Positions 9,265 to 18,964 are shown, numbered from the stretch's first letter. The stretch: 64,000 nt of DNA from Stenotrophomonas humi (GCF_001431415.1 NZ_LDJI01000027.1:107494-171493), one strand, 5' to 3'. Notes: generated by a model from the sequence alone, not told the origin. Numbers and translations are program-made.

Positions 9265-9291
9265 ATATCGGCCTGGTGAATGCGGTCTTGA
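9265..9291 (-). promoter_or_regulatory. putative sigma-28 promoter of motC
   Basis: Minus strand: TCAA, 15-nt spacer, GCCGATAT, against the FliA consensus TAAA-N15-GCCGATAA. The 3' end of the -10 is 9 nt from the motC ATG, so the transcript would start at or within about 3 nt of the start codon. The promoter would let motCD, the ParA gene and the CheW gene be expressed as late genes, apart from the upstream cheA transcript. Confidence 0.55.
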
Positions 9292-9388
9292 GTTGGAGAA
9301 ATTTCTAGCCCCTCTCCCGCACGTGGGAAAGGGGAGGTGGCGCGCAGCCGGCAGCCCGCAGCCCGCGTCATGCATCGCTGACGTCTAC

Positions 9389-11215
9389 TTACCCCTGACC
9401 ACCCCGCAGGCCATCGACGTCGAGAATCAATGCCATGCGCCCGTCGCCGATCAGGGTGGCGCCGGCGTAGCCGCGCAGCCCCCGCAGTGCGCGTGGCAGT
9501 GGCTTGATGACCACTTCCTCGCGGCCGCGTACCTGGTCCACCACCAGCCCGAACCGGGTTTCACCCATCTGCAGCACCACGATGGTCAACAGCGTCGTCG
9601 GCATCGGTGTGACGCCGAGCCATTGACGCAAGTCCAGCAAGGCCAGCGTGTGGGTCTTGCGATCAAGCACGGCGCGGCCGTCAAACCAGCCCAGCGAGGT
9701 GGCCGGTGCGTGCAGCACTTCCATCACCCGCGCCAGCGGCAGGGCGTAGACGTCCTCACCGGCCTGCACCAGCAGGGTTGGAAGAATGGCCAGGGTCAGC
9801 GGCACGCGGATCAGGAAACGGCTGCCGCGGCCCAGTTCGGATTGAATCTGGATCTGCCCGCTGAGTTCGCGGATGCGTGACTGCACCACGTCCATGCCGA
9901 CGCCACGTCCGGAGATATCGGTGACCTGCTGTTTGGTCGAGAAACCCGGCAGGAACACCAGGTGCAGACACTCCTCGCTGGTCAGGCGGGCGGCGGCTTC
10001 CGGGTCGATCAAGCCTTTCTCACGCGCCTTGGCGCGTAGGCGTTCGGGGTCGATGCCGGCGCCATCGTCCTGCACTTCGATGCTGACGTAATCGCCTTCC
10101 TGTTGCGCGGAGAGCCGGACCCTTCCCATGCGTGACTTGCCCTGGGCTTCGCGCAGATCCGGCATTTCCACGCCATGATCAATGGCGTTGCGCACCAGGT
10201 GCACCAAGGGGTCGGCCAGCGCTTCGACCAGGTTGCGGTCCAGCTCGGTGTCGGCGCCGATCAGCTCCAGATCCACTTCTTTCTGCAGCGAGCGGGCAAC
10301 ATCGCGCGCCACCTTGGGGAAGCGTGAGAACACTTTGCCGACCGGCTGCATGCGGGTGCGCATCACTGCCGATTGCAGGCGCGCGGTGGCGATGTCCAGG
10401 GTGGATACCGCACGATCGAGCTCTTCATCCTTCAGCCGTGTGCGCAGCGTCTTGAGACGGTTGCGCGACAGCACCAGTTCGCCGATCAGGTTGACGATGG
10501 CATCCAGGCGCTTTGTATCCACGCGCACCGTCTGCTCAGGCTCGGCGGTTTTGACCGCCGCTGCCTTGGGGGCAGTTGCCGGGCGTGCTGCTGCAGGCTT
10601 GGCGGGTGTGATCGCCGCAGCCACCGGCGCAGCGGTCACCGCCCCCGGGGCAGCACCGCCGTGCAGTTGATCGAGCAGGGCTTCGAATTCATCCTCGCTG
10701 ATCAGGGTGTCATCCACCTTGGCCGCCACAGCGCCCGGCACGGTGCCGCCATGCAGCTGGTCGAGCAGGGCTTCAAACTCGTCCTCGCTGATCAGGTCAC
10801 TGTCGGTGCTGACCGGTGCAGCCACCACAACGGGCGCGGCGCCGACATCGAACTGTGCGATCAGCGTTGCCGGGGCGTGTTCCGGGTCGGTGCCATTGGA
10901 CACGGCATCAAGCATCGACTGCAGCCAGTCCAGCGATTGCTGGGCCGCATCGAAGTGATGGGCGAGCAGCTCCGCCTTGCCGGCACGGGCCATGCCCAGG
11001 GTTTCCTCGGCGGCGTGGCACAGCTCGACCATGGGCGTGATCGCCAGAAAGCCCGCGCCACCCTTGAGCGTGTGGAAGCCACGGAACACGGCGTTGAGCT
11101 GGTCGTTGTCCTGCGGCGCCTGTTCCAGTGCCACCAGCTGTTCGCCCAGCCGATCGAGGATCTCCTGCGCTTCGAGGATGAAATCGGCGGCGATGTCGTC
11201 GGCAAAGGCGCTCAT
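9389..11215 (-). CDS. cheA: chemotaxis histidine kinase CheA (flagellar cluster)
   Basis: 608 residues. P1 HPt with H48 (RGFHTLKGGAGF). There is no recognisable P2 domain; instead the linker (about 120-225) is Ala/Pro-rich and contains the motif LISEDEFEALLDQLHGG twice, at 141-157 and 171-187, exactly 30 residues apart. Then come the P3 dimerisation helices (DAIVNLIGELVLSRNRL), the HATPase (LVRNAIDHGVE, DDGAGIDPE, GFSTKQQVTDISGRGVGMD) and a C-terminal CheW-like domain. It lies directly downstream of cheY and cheZ, so it is probably the kinase that drives flagellar switching. Confidence 0.95.
   Translation of the reverse strand: MSAFADDIAADFILEAQEILDRLGEQLVALEQAPQDNDQLNAVFRGFHTLKGGAGFLAITPMVELCHAAEETLGMARAGKAELLAHHFDAAQQSLDWLQSMLDAVSNGTDPEHAPATLIAQFDVGAAPVVVAAPVSTDSDLISEDEFEALLDQLHGGTVPGAVAAKVDDTLISEDEFEALLDQLHGGAAPGAVTAAPVAAAITPAKPAAARPATAPKAAAVKTAEPEQTVRVDTKRLDAIVNLIGELVLSRNRLKTLRTRLKDEELDRAVSTLDIATARLQSAVMRTRMQPVGKVFSRFPKVARDVARSLQKEVDLELIGADTELDRNLVEALADPLVHLVRNAIDHGVEMPDLREAQGKSRMGRVRLSAQQEGDYVSIEVQDDGAGIDPERLRAKAREKGLIDPEAAARLTSEECLHLVFLPGFSTKQQVTDISGRGVGMDVVQSRIRELSGQIQIQSELGRGSRFLIRVPLTLAILPTLLVQAGEDVYALPLARVMEVLHAPATSLGWFDGRAVLDRKTHTLALLDLRQWLGVTPMPTTLLTIVVLQMGETRFGLVVDQVRGREEVVIKPLPRALRGLRGYAGATLIGDGRMALILDVDGLRGGQG
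10655..10795 (-). repeat. tandem 90-bp-period repeat inside cheA linker
   Basis: Two copies of a 51-bp block encoding LISEDEFEALLDQLHGG, spaced by exactly 30 codons. By eye about 46 of 52 bases match and the differences fall in third codon positions, so the peptide is identical while the DNA has drifted. Confidence 0.9.
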
Positions 11216-11218
11216 GTC

Positions 11219-11839
11219 TTACAGCCCCAGATCCGACAACAGGTCGTCGGCGTCGTGCTGGGAAACCGCGTGGCGGTCCAGGCCCTTGAGGGCAGGGCCG
11301 GCCAGGCCCGGATTGCGGGCCTCTTCTTCCGTTGGTGGCAGACCCAGTGCACCGAAGCCTTCATGCACGCGGCGCACGATGCCGACCACGCGGCGGATGA
11401 TCTGCCCGGTGAGGTCCTGGTAGCTCTGCGTGAGCGCCACCTCGGTAAGGTTGTGGCGAATGCGGTCGAGCAACTGGTCCTGATCCGGGTTGAGGCCTTC
11501 GGCGCGCAGGCGCTCGGTCAGCTCGCGGCATTCCTCGGCCAGATCCAGGGTGCGATGGGTCGCCTGTTCGGTCATCTGCACGACGTGATCCAGTCGTGCA
11601 CAGGCATCGTCCAGTTCGCCCGCTTCGGATGGCACGCTTGGCAGTTCGCCCAACGCCTGGCCCAGCTCGCGGGCCAGACGGCCAAGGCCGGCCATCATCG
11701 GTTGCGTACGCAGCGCGGCCAGCGCGTCGATTTCCCGGCGCCAGCTGGCTTCGTCACCGTTTTCCAGCGCCGCCAACGCATCCTGCAGGCGCTGCACCAG
11801 GGCCGACTTGTCGCTCAACGCTTCGGCGTGCAGGTCCAT
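11219..11839 (-). CDS. cheZ: CheY-P phosphatase CheZ
   Basis: 206 residues, mostly helical. The CheZ signature containing the catalytic glutamine is seen as ALTQSYQDLTGQIIRRV (near 137-153). The C-terminal peptide DADDLLSDLGL is the conserved amphipathic CheY-binding tail. It removes phosphate from CheY-P to end the switch signal. Its ATG overlaps the cheY stop by one base (TGATG), and cheA follows 3 bp later, so cheY-cheZ-cheA are co-translated. Confidence 0.93.
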   Translation of the reverse strand: MDLHAEALSDKSALVQRLQDALAALENGDEASWRREIDALAALRTQPMMAGLGRLARELGQALGELPSVPSEAGELDDACARLDHVVQMTEQATHRTLDLAEECRELTERLRAEGLNPDQDQLLDRIRHNLTEVALTQSYQDLTGQIIRRVVGIVRRVHEGFGALGLPPTEEEARNPGLAGPALKGLDRHAVSQHDADDLLSDLGL

Positions 11840-12231
11840 CAGGCGCTCGCTGCCAGGCGTTCAAAAATCTTGCCGAGTTTTTCTTCCAATGTCTGCGCGG
11901 TGAACGGCTTGATGATGTAGCCGTTCACGCCGCACTGGGCGGCTTCGATGATCTGCTCGCGCTTGGCTTCGGCGGTAACCATCAGCACCGGCAGGGTCTT
12001 GAGCTTGGCGTCGGCACGGATGGCCTTGAGCAGCTCGATGCCGGTCATCACCGGCATGTTCCAGTCGGTGACCACGAAATCAAACGGCTGGCTCTGCAGC
12101 AGGGCCAGCGCGGCATGCCCGTCCTCGGCTTCGGCGGTGTTGGTGAAGCCCAGATCGCCGAGCAGGTTCTTGACGATGCGACGCATGGTCGAGAAGTCGT
12201 CAACGATCAGGATGCGCATGTTCTTGTTCAA
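11839..12231 (-). CDS. cheY: chemotaxis response regulator CheY (motor switching)
   Basis: 130 residues. It closely resembles canonical polar-flagellum CheY ([19 protein letters not shown]). Acidic pair D11/D12, phospho-acceptor D56 (VVTDWNMP), T86 and K108 (IIKPF). The start is taken as a TTG at 12229-12231 because GAGGA lies 7 nt before it; the in-frame ATG four codons later has no ribosome site. An earlier in-frame codon would run into fliA. It sits 13 bp after fliA, just before cheZ and cheA. Confidence 0.93.
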   Translation of the reverse strand: MNKNMRILIVDDFSTMRRIVKNLLGDLGFTNTAEAEDGHAALALLQSQPFDFVVTDWNMPVMTGIELLKAIRADAKLKTLPVLMVTAEAKREQIIEAAQCGVNGYIIKPFTAQTLEEKLGKIFERLAASA

Positions 12232-12244
12232 AGGATGTTCCTCT

Positions 12245-12991
12245 TCATGGTTCCCCAAGGCCGGCGTCAGCGGCCTCGAAACTCTTCAACCGGCCACGCA
12301 GACGCAGCGTGGCCTGGCCGTGGATCTGGCAGACGCGTGACTCGCTTACGCCGAGTACCGCGCCGATTTCTTTGAGGTTCAACTCCTGCTCGTAGTAGAG
12401 CGAGAGCACCAGTTGTTCGCGTTCGGGCAGCAGGGCGATGGCCTTGCCCAGCTCGGCGCCGAACTGGCTGCGTTCGAGCATCTGCTGCGGGGTCGGGCCG
12501 CCGGTGGACGGGGTGTCCAGCTCGCCGTGGTCTTCGATGCGCGATTCCAGGCTCAGTACCTGGCCGCGCGATGCGTCCTCGATCAGGCGCATGTATTCGG
12601 GCAACGGAATTTCCATCGCCTCGGCCACTTCGCTGGCGCTGGCGGTGCGGCCGCTGGCTTGTTCCAGGCGTCGAATGGTGGCGGCGGCGTCGCGCGCGCG
12701 ACGATGCACCGAGCGCGGAACCCAGTCGCCGCGCCGGATCTCATCGATCATCGAGCCACGGATGCGGATGGAAGCGTAGGTCTCGAACGAGGCGCCCTGT
12801 TCTGCGTCGTAGCTGCGCGAGGCTTCGATCAGGCCCATCATGCCGGCCTGGATCAGGTCATCGACCTCGACGCTTGCCGGCAGGCGTGCGGCGAGATGGT
12901 GGGCGATGCGCCGTACCAGATCCGCGTGGCGGGCGATGCATTCATTGGCGGCGTTGCGCTGGACTTCCCGGTATTGGGCTGCGGCGTTCAT
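12245..12991 (-). CDS. fliA: flagellar sigma factor FliA (sigma-28)
   Basis: 248 residues. Sigma region 2 ([19 protein letters not shown], followed by [20 protein letters not shown]), region 3 ([18 protein letters not shown]) and region 4 with a helix-turn-helix ([22 protein letters not shown]). It directs RNA polymerase to late flagellar and chemotaxis promoters; three matching promoters are listed in this window. The start overlaps the flhG stop (ATGA), so the start at 12991 is well fixed. Confidence 0.95.
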   Translation of the reverse strand: MNAAAQYREVQRNAANECIARHADLVRRIAHHLAARLPASVEVDDLIQAGMMGLIEASRSYDAEQGASFETYASIRIRGSMIDEIRRGDWVPRSVHRRARDAAATIRRLEQASGRTASASEVAEAMEIPLPEYMRLIEDASRGQVLSLESRIEDHGELDTPSTGGPTPQQMLERSQFGAELGKAIALLPEREQLVLSLYYEQELNLKEIGAVLGVSESRVCQIHGQATLRLRGRLKSFEAADAGLGEP

Positions 12992-13872
12992 GCGCTCACC
13001 TTCTGCTGGAGGATGCGTTCCAGGAAGAATTCGACGCCGCCGCGGGGTGCGGTGGGCGCCTGCCAACGGGCGGTGCGGCGGGCGATCTCCTGGATCGCCA
13101 GCGACGCCGGTGCCGACGGGTAAAGCTTCACCACCGGCTGCTGGCGCTGCACCGACAGACGCAGCCAGTCGTCCTGCGGGACGCAGCCCAGGTAGTTGAG
13201 CGAGACGTCGATCAGGAACTTCTCGCAGACACGCACCAGCTTTTCATAGAGGGCGCGGCCTTCGTTGGGATCGCGGGCCATGTTGGCCACCACCTGGACG
13301 CGGTCCACGCCGCGTTCGCGCGAGAGCACCTTGATCAGGGCGTAGGCGTCGGTGATGGAGGCCGGTTCGTCGCAGACCACGACCACGGTGTCCTGCGCGG
13401 CCTGGCAGAACGTCAACACGCTGTCGGTGATGCCGGCGGCGGTGTCGATGATCATCACATCCAGGTCGCGTTCCAGTTCGGAGAACACATTGACCAGGCC
13501 GACGTGTTCGGCCGGCTGCAGTTCGGCCATGTGCCGGCGCCCCGATGCAGCCGGGACCACCAGCACGCCGTTGGGGCCTTCGACGATGACTTCTTCCAGC
13601 GTGCAGCGCCCGGCGACCAGGTCGGCCAGGGTGTGCTTCGGGTGCAGGCCGAGCACCACGTCGATGTTGGCCAGGCCCAGGTCGGCGTCGAGCAGCAGCG
13701 TGCGTTTGCCCATGCCCGCCAGTGCCACGGCCAGGTTGGCCGAGACATTCGTTTTGCCCACGCCACCTTTGCCGCCGGTGACGGCGATGGTGCGCACCGG
13801 GCCCGCGGGATCGCGCCGGGTGGCCGATAGCGGGAAGGTGTGGGTCAGCTTGGCGTACTCACGCGACTGCAT
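12988..13872 (-). CDS. flhG: flagellar number regulator FlhG/FleN (MinD-like ATPase)
   Basis: 294 residues. MinD/ParA-type ATPase with deviant Walker A at 33-41 (GGKGGVGKT), LLLDADLGLANID and the switch motif MIIDTAAGI. In polar flagellates it restrains FleQ and limits flagellum number, in balance with FlhF. It is preceded by flhF (14-bp overlap) and followed by fliA (ATGA overlap). The N-terminal 25 residues before the ATPase fold are typical of FleN, which carries an activation helix there. Confidence 0.94.
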   Translation of the reverse strand: MQSREYAKLTHTFPLSATRRDPAGPVRTIAVTGGKGGVGKTNVSANLAVALAGMGKRTLLLDADLGLANIDVVLGLHPKHTLADLVAGRCTLEEVIVEGPNGVLVVPAASGRRHMAELQPAEHVGLVNVFSELERDLDVMIIDTAAGITDSVLTFCQAAQDTVVVVCDEPASITDAYALIKVLSRERGVDRVQVVANMARDPNEGRALYEKLVRVCEKFLIDVSLNYLGCVPQDDWLRLSVQRQQPVVKLYPSAPASLAIQEIARRTARWQAPTAPRGGVEFFLERILQQKVSA

Positions 13873-15538
13873 TGTTCAACTCCGGATTGCAGGGCATATC
13901 GGCCGCGCGCCGCAAATCTTCAAGGCGAAGTACAAGATTGGCTGCCGAAGCCCGGTGCAGGTCTTCCGGAACGTCCTGGCCGTCGGTCACCCAGGTGATC
14001 GGCAGGCGGTGGTCCACCGCCACCGACAGGGCCGAACCGAAGCGGCCGGTCTCGTCCAGCTTGGTCAGCACCAGGCCCTGCGGGTTGGCGGCGCTGAAGC
14101 GGCGCACGACCTCGTCCATGTCCTGGAAGGAGGTGTTGGCCGGCAGTACCAGCAGGGTGCGGATCTGGCCGGCGGCACGCAGCCACTGCAGCTGTGCGGT
14201 GAGCGCGCGGTCGCGCTGGCCCAGGCCGGCGGTATCGATCAGCACCAGCTTGTAGTCGGCCAGGCGTTCCAGCAGCTGATTGAGGTCGGTGCTGCTGTTG
14301 GCCTCGTGCACGGCGATGCCGAGCTGACGACCGAAGCCATACAGCTGCTCACGTGCGCCGATGCGTTGGGTGTCGGTGGTGACCAATGCCACGTCGCGGG
14401 CGGCATGGGCATTGGCAAAGCGCGATGCGAGCTTGGCGATGGTGGTGGTCTTGCCGGCACCGGTGGGGCCGACCAGCGCGATCACGCCACCGGCTTCGAT
14501 CGGGTCGATGGGCGCGATCGGCAGTTTGCGCGAGATCAGGCCCAGCATCAGGCCGCGGGCGCGGGCCGGTTCAATGTCGGCCGGGATCTGCATGACCACG
14601 TCACGCGACAGGCCCGCATCGAAGCCGTATTCGTCCATCAGATCCAATGCGTTGCCGCGCACCGCACTGCCGCGCAGGCGTTCGTCGGTGAAGCGGTTCA
14701 TTTCGCGCTCGATCATCTGGCGCATGCCGACCACTTCCTGACGCAGCTGATTGAGCTCGCGCTCGTTGCCAGGGTTGCTGATCAGCTGCGTGGTGAGGAT
14801 CGGGGCGGCTTCGGCATTGGCCGGAGCTGCCGGAATCGCCGGAATCGCCGCGGCCGTGGGGGACTCTGCGAAGGCCGGCGCGGCCATTGAAGCTGTGGCA
14901 ATCGCCGGCTGCGGCACCACCGCTGCCAGGGGCGCGTCGTCGTGCTGTGGCGGATCAATGAAGAAACGTGCGCGCTCGACCGGCCGTTCGCTGGCGACTT
15001 CCGGCAACTGCGGCGCGGCGACGCGGGTCGGGGTGCTGCCTGCGGGACGGAAAACCGGCACCACCGGCGGTTCGTCGTCGCTGGCGGGCAGGGTGGCGAA
15101 GCGCTGCGCTTCGAGCTGCAGCAGCGGCTCCAGGTCATCCGAAGAAGGGCGCTTGAGCAGCGAGGCAAAACGGCTGCCCGGTGCCAGCTCGAGGCTGCTG
15201 TCGATGGAGCGGCCGGTAGCGCCGACGGCCGAGCGCGCCAGCGCTGCCACGGCCGAGGTGGTGGCGGTGACGGGCTCCGGCTCGGGCGTCCGACGCCGGG
15301 TGACGGCGGCCATGATGGCTTCGGCGGCGCTGCGCGGCTTGGCCGGTGCCGGCGCGGCCGGGCGGCTGGCTTCCAGTGCCTGCTGCACGGCGGTTTCGTC
15401 GTAATGGGCAGCTGCCACGATTTCGACGCCTTCCTCGATGCGGCGGTTGGAGAGGATGACGGCATCCGGCCCATGCTCCTTGCGCACCAGGTTCATGGCG
15501 GTGCGCATGTCGGCGGCGACGAAACGTTTGATCTTCAT
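13859..15538 (-). CDS. flhF: flagellar-placement GTPase FlhF
   Basis: 559 residues if it starts at MKIKRFVAADMRTAM, the usual FlhF opening. The N-terminal basic domain is followed by a long Ala/Pro-rich linker (about 85-270), then the SRP-type NG domain with the G1 P-loop LVGPTGAGKTTTIAKLA, LVTTDTQRIGAREQL, DTAGLGQRD and the specificity motif TKLDETGRFG. It marks the pole for flagellum assembly. The frame is open for 42 codons upstream; an ATG at 15601 with GGAG 11 nt before it is an alternative start, so the N-terminus is not certain. Confidence 0.94.
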   Translation of the reverse strand: MKIKRFVAADMRTAMNLVRKEHGPDAVILSNRRIEEGVEIVAAAHYDETAVQQALEASRPAAPAPAKPRSAAEAIMAAVTRRRTPEPEPVTATTSAVAALARSAVGATGRSIDSSLELAPGSRFASLLKRPSSDDLEPLLQLEAQRFATLPASDDEPPVVPVFRPAGSTPTRVAAPQLPEVASERPVERARFFIDPPQHDDAPLAAVVPQPAIATASMAAPAFAESPTAAAIPAIPAAPANAEAAPILTTQLISNPGNERELNQLRQEVVGMRQMIEREMNRFTDERLRGSAVRGNALDLMDEYGFDAGLSRDVVMQIPADIEPARARGLMLGLISRKLPIAPIDPIEAGGVIALVGPTGAGKTTTIAKLASRFANAHAARDVALVTTDTQRIGAREQLYGFGRQLGIAVHEANSSTDLNQLLERLADYKLVLIDTAGLGQRDRALTAQLQWLRAAGQIRTLLVLPANTSFQDMDEVVRRFSAANPQGLVLTKLDETGRFGSALSVAVDHRLPITWVTDGQDVPEDLHRASAANLVLRLEDLRRAADMPCNPELNNAVA

Positions 15539-15698
15539 GTTCTGGTACCGGGAGTGGGGCTGGCCCGAAGCAGCAGCGTTGGCGATGGCGGTGTCCTGCA
15601 TGGCGTGGCGTGCTCCTTCGTGCGGGGGTGTCTGGTAATGGGTCAGGTGTCTGTTTTCCGTCACCGGCGCAGGTATCAGCGCCGGGTTCCGGGCTGCC

Positions 15699-17804
15699 TC
15701 AGCTGATCGTGCCGACCAGCTTCAGCCGCTTGTCCTCCGGTACCTCGCTGTAGGCCAGGACCGACAGCGAGGGAACGCTGTGGCGGACCAGGCGCGCCAG
15801 CGCGGCGCGGACCGGCGCCGGTACCAGCACGACCGCGGGCTCGTTGCGGGCCTCCTGCTTGCCGACACAATCGGCAAGACTTTGATGGAGGCGTTCGGCG
15901 AGACCGGGTTCCAGTGCGGCACCATTGCCTTGCGTGGACTCCTGCAAGACCCGTTCCAGTTGCGGGTTGAGGGTGAACACCGGCAGCTCCGGCGACATTC
16001 CGGCGATCTCCTGCACGATGAAACGGCCCAGCGCGTTGCGCACGGCGGCAGTGAGCGCGGCCGGGTCCTGGGTGACCGGTGCGGTTTCCAGTAGGGCTTC
16101 GGCGATCTTGCGCAGCTGGCGCACCGGGATGCGTTCGATCAGCAGGTTCTGCAGCACGCGCGCCACGGTGGACAGCGGCAACGCCTTGGGCGACAGCTCC
16201 TCGGCCAGCTTGGGGGCGCTCTTGGCCAGGGTCGCCAGCAACTGCTGCACTTCCTCATGGCCAAGCAGTTCCGGTGCGTGCTCACGGATCAGGTGCGACA
16301 GATGGGTGGCGACCACGGTGGCCGGATCAACCACGGTGTAACCCAGCGATTCGGCATGGGCGCGCTGGTGGGGCTGGATCCAGGTGGCATCCAGGCCAAA
16401 GGCCGGGTCCTTGCCGGCAATGCCTTCAAGCTTGCCCATGGCGCTGCCCGGGTCCAACGCGAGTTCGCGGTCGGGGTGGATGTCGGCCGTGGCGACCGGC
16501 ACGCCATGGATCAGCAGGCGGTAGGCGCTGGCGGGCAACTCCAGGTTGTCGCGGATATGGACTGGCGGAATCAGGAAGCCCAGGTCCTGGGTGAGCTTGC
16601 GACGCACGCCCTTGATGCGTGCCATCAGTTCGCCGCCCTGGGTCTTGTCCACCAGTGGAATCAACCGGTAGCCGACTTCAAGGCCCAGCGGATCGACCGG
16701 GCGCAGTTCGTCCCAGCTCAGTTCGGCGGTCGGCGAGGCGGGTGGCGCCAGCCCCGGGATGCCGGTCTCGGCGCCCGCAGTGGCGGTCGCTTTCGGGTTG
16801 GCGGCAGCCGCGGTTTCGCGCTTCCAGAACTTCCAGGCCAGAAACGCCAGGATCGCGGCCAGCGTCAGGAAGGCCAGGTTCGGCATGCCCGGTACCAGGC
16901 CGACCAGTCCGATGATGCCGGCCGCGATGGCCAGCGCACGGTACTGGCCGAACACCTGACCCATCATGGCCTGGGCCATGTCCTGCGAGCGCGAGGCGCG
17001 GGTGACCAGCATGGCGACCGCGCTGGAGATCAACAGCGCCGGCAGCTGCGCCACCAGGCCGTCACCGATGGACAGCAGGGTGTAGGTGGCGGCGGCGTCG
17101 CCGAACGCCATGTCGTGCTGCAGCACGCCCACGGCCAGGCCGCCGAGCAGGTTGATGAACAGGATCAGGATGCCGGCAATGGCATCGCCACGGATGAACT
17201 TGCTGGCACCGTCCATCGCGCCGTAGAAGTCGGCTTCCTCACGTACCTCTTCGCGACGGGCCTTGGCCTCCTCACGCGTCAGCAAACCGGCGTTGAGGTC
17301 GGCATCGATGGCCATCTGCTTGCCGGGCATCGCGTCCAGGATGAAGCGCGCGGTCACTTCCGACACGCGCCCGGCACCCTTGGTGATGACCACGAAGTTG
17401 ATGATGGTCAGGATCGCGAACACCACGATGCCGACTGCGTAGTTGCCCCCGATCACGAACTCACCGAACGCGGCGATCACCTTGCCGGCCGCTTCGTGAC
17501 CGTTCTGGCCGTTGAGCAGGATCACGCGGGTGGAAGCCACGTTCAGCGCCAGCCGCAGCATCGTGGTGATCAGCAGCACGATCGGGAAGATGGTGAAATC
17601 CAGCGGCCGTTTCACATAGACCACGGCCAGCAGCACCATCAGCGAGATGGCGATGTTCAGGGTGAACAGCGCATCGAGCACCGGCGCGGCCAGTGGCACC
17701 ACCACCATCGCCAGCAGCGCCAGCACGATCAGTGGCGCGCCAAGTCCCTGACGCAGCATGTCCAGTACGCGGCGCGCGTTGACGCCCGAGGCCTGCGCAC
17801 TCAT
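15699..17804 (-). CDS. flhA: flagellar export gate protein FlhA
   Basis: 701 residues. The N-terminal half has about eight membrane helices and includes the FHIPEP-type loop (DAMPGKQMAIDADLNAGLL). The cytoplasmic domain begins near 330 and forms the export-gate ring that docks chaperone-substrate complexes. The start at 17804 overlaps the flhB stop (ATGA); the frame remains open far upstream but only inside flhB. It works with FlhB, FliP, FliQ, FliR and FliO, the last four encoded some 26 kb away in this window. Confidence 0.96.
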   Translation of the reverse strand: MSAQASGVNARRVLDMLRQGLGAPLIVLALLAMVVVPLAAPVLDALFTLNIAISLMVLLAVVYVKRPLDFTIFPIVLLITTMLRLALNVASTRVILLNGQNGHEAAGKVIAAFGEFVIGGNYAVGIVVFAILTIINFVVITKGAGRVSEVTARFILDAMPGKQMAIDADLNAGLLTREEAKARREEVREEADFYGAMDGASKFIRGDAIAGILILFINLLGGLAVGVLQHDMAFGDAAATYTLLSIGDGLVAQLPALLISSAVAMLVTRASRSQDMAQAMMGQVFGQYRALAIAAGIIGLVGLVPGMPNLAFLTLAAILAFLAWKFWKRETAAAANPKATATAGAETGIPGLAPPASPTAELSWDELRPVDPLGLEVGYRLIPLVDKTQGGELMARIKGVRRKLTQDLGFLIPPVHIRDNLELPASAYRLLIHGVPVATADIHPDRELALDPGSAMGKLEGIAGKDPAFGLDATWIQPHQRAHAESLGYTVVDPATVVATHLSHLIREHAPELLGHEEVQQLLATLAKSAPKLAEELSPKALPLSTVARVLQNLLIERIPVRQLRKIAEALLETAPVTQDPAALTAAVRNALGRFIVQEIAGMSPELPVFTLNPQLERVLQESTQGNGAALEPGLAERLHQSLADCVGKQEARNEPAVVLVPAPVRAALARLVRHSVPSLSVLAYSEVPEDKRLKLVGTIS

Positions 17805-18931
17805 GGCTTGGCTCCGGTGCCGAATTCGTCGATCTCGAAGGCCGGCTGCGACGGCATCGGGCCGGTGCGCCACTGGCGCAGTTGGTAGACGTAGGACAGG
17901 ATCTGGGCGACGGCCGAATACAGTCTCACGGGGATTTCCTTGCCAAGTTGGCTTTCGCGATACAAGGCGCGTGCCAAAGGCGGTGCGGAGACGATGGCGA
18001 CTTTGTTGCCGTCGGCCACCTGGCGGATGCGCAGGGCCACTTCGTCCACGCCCCGGGCAACCACGGTGGGGGCGTTCATGCGACCGCTTTCGTACTTCAG
18101 GGCGACCGCGTAGTGGGTGGGGTTGACCACCACCACGTCGGCGGTGGGCACCGCTTCCATCATCCGGCGCTGTGACATCTGCATCTGCATCTGGCGGATG
18201 CGGCCCTTGACCTCGGGGCTGCCCTCGCTTTCCTTCATCTCCCGCTTGAGCTCTTCGCGGGTCATCTTCAGCTTCCGCAGCCAGTTCCACTTCTGGTAAG
18301 GCGCGTCGATGGCGGCCAGCAACGCCAGGGCGCCGCCGGTGGCCAGCAGCAGCTTGAGCGTGAAGCCCAGGCCGTTGCTGACGGCACTTTCAAGCGGCTG
18401 GTGCAGCAGCCCGCGCAGGCTGTCCATGCTGTGCCAGATGCTCAGGCTGGCGGCGCCGCCGATGAAGGCCACGCGCAGCATCGACTTGATCAGCTCGGCC
18501 ACCGCCTCGCCGCCATACAGCCGCTTGAGCCCGCTCATCGGATTCATGCGCTTGAAATCGGGCATCAGCGCCTTGTTGGAAAAACGCAGGCCACCCATCA
18601 GCACCGGGGCGATGAAGCCTGCAAGCAGGCACACCAGGATCACCGGGCTGACCGCCAGCATCAGCCGCAGGATCAGCCACCCGGCGTGGCCGAACAGTGC
18701 CTGCGGGGTGTCCAGCAGGGAGGGGTCGGGGCTGAGCGCCGCTTTCATCCACTCCCGCGAGCTGTTGGCGACCGGGCCGGACAGCGTCGCCAGTGCCACC
18801 ACCGCCGCCGTGAACACGGCAGCGGTGGCGAGTTCCTTCGAGCGCGGGATGTTGCCTTGTTCCTGCGCGTCGCGCAGGCGTTTTTCGGTGGGGAGTTCGG
18901 TTTTTTCCCCGGCCTGTTCGTTCTCGGACAT
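17801..18931 (-). CDS. flhB: flagellar export switch protein FlhB
   Basis: 376 residues. Hydrophilic N-terminus (EKTELPTEKRLRDAQEQGNIPRS), four membrane helices between about 30 and 210, a linker rich in charged residues, and the autocleavage motif NPTH (VVVNPTHYAVAL, near residue 267). Self-cleavage between N and P switches export from rod-hook to filament substrates, together with FliK. It is the first gene of the flhB-flhA-flhF-flhG-fliA run. A sigma-54 type promoter lies 34 bp upstream; no clear Shine-Dalgarno is seen before the ATG. Confidence 0.96.
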   Translation of the reverse strand: MSENEQAGEKTELPTEKRLRDAQEQGNIPRSKELATAAVFTAAVVALATLSGPVANSSREWMKAALSPDPSLLDTPQALFGHAGWLILRLMLAVSPVILVCLLAGFIAPVLMGGLRFSNKALMPDFKRMNPMSGLKRLYGGEAVAELIKSMLRVAFIGGAASLSIWHSMDSLRGLLHQPLESAVSNGLGFTLKLLLATGGALALLAAIDAPYQKWNWLRKLKMTREELKREMKESEGSPEVKGRIRQMQMQMSQRRMMEAVPTADVVVVNPTHYAVALKYESGRMNAPTVVARGVDEVALRIRQVADGNKVAIVSAPPLARALYRESQLGKEIPVRLYSAVAQILSYVYQLRQWRTGPMPSQPAFEIDEFGTGAKP

Positions 18932-18964
18932 GGCACGGCGCGGATAAGGAGGTCATCCGGGTGG

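Noticed and set aside
10373..11920. 515-codon plus-strand frame opposite cheA and cheZ
   Set aside because: Covers two well-supported genes on the other strand and has no recognisable features.
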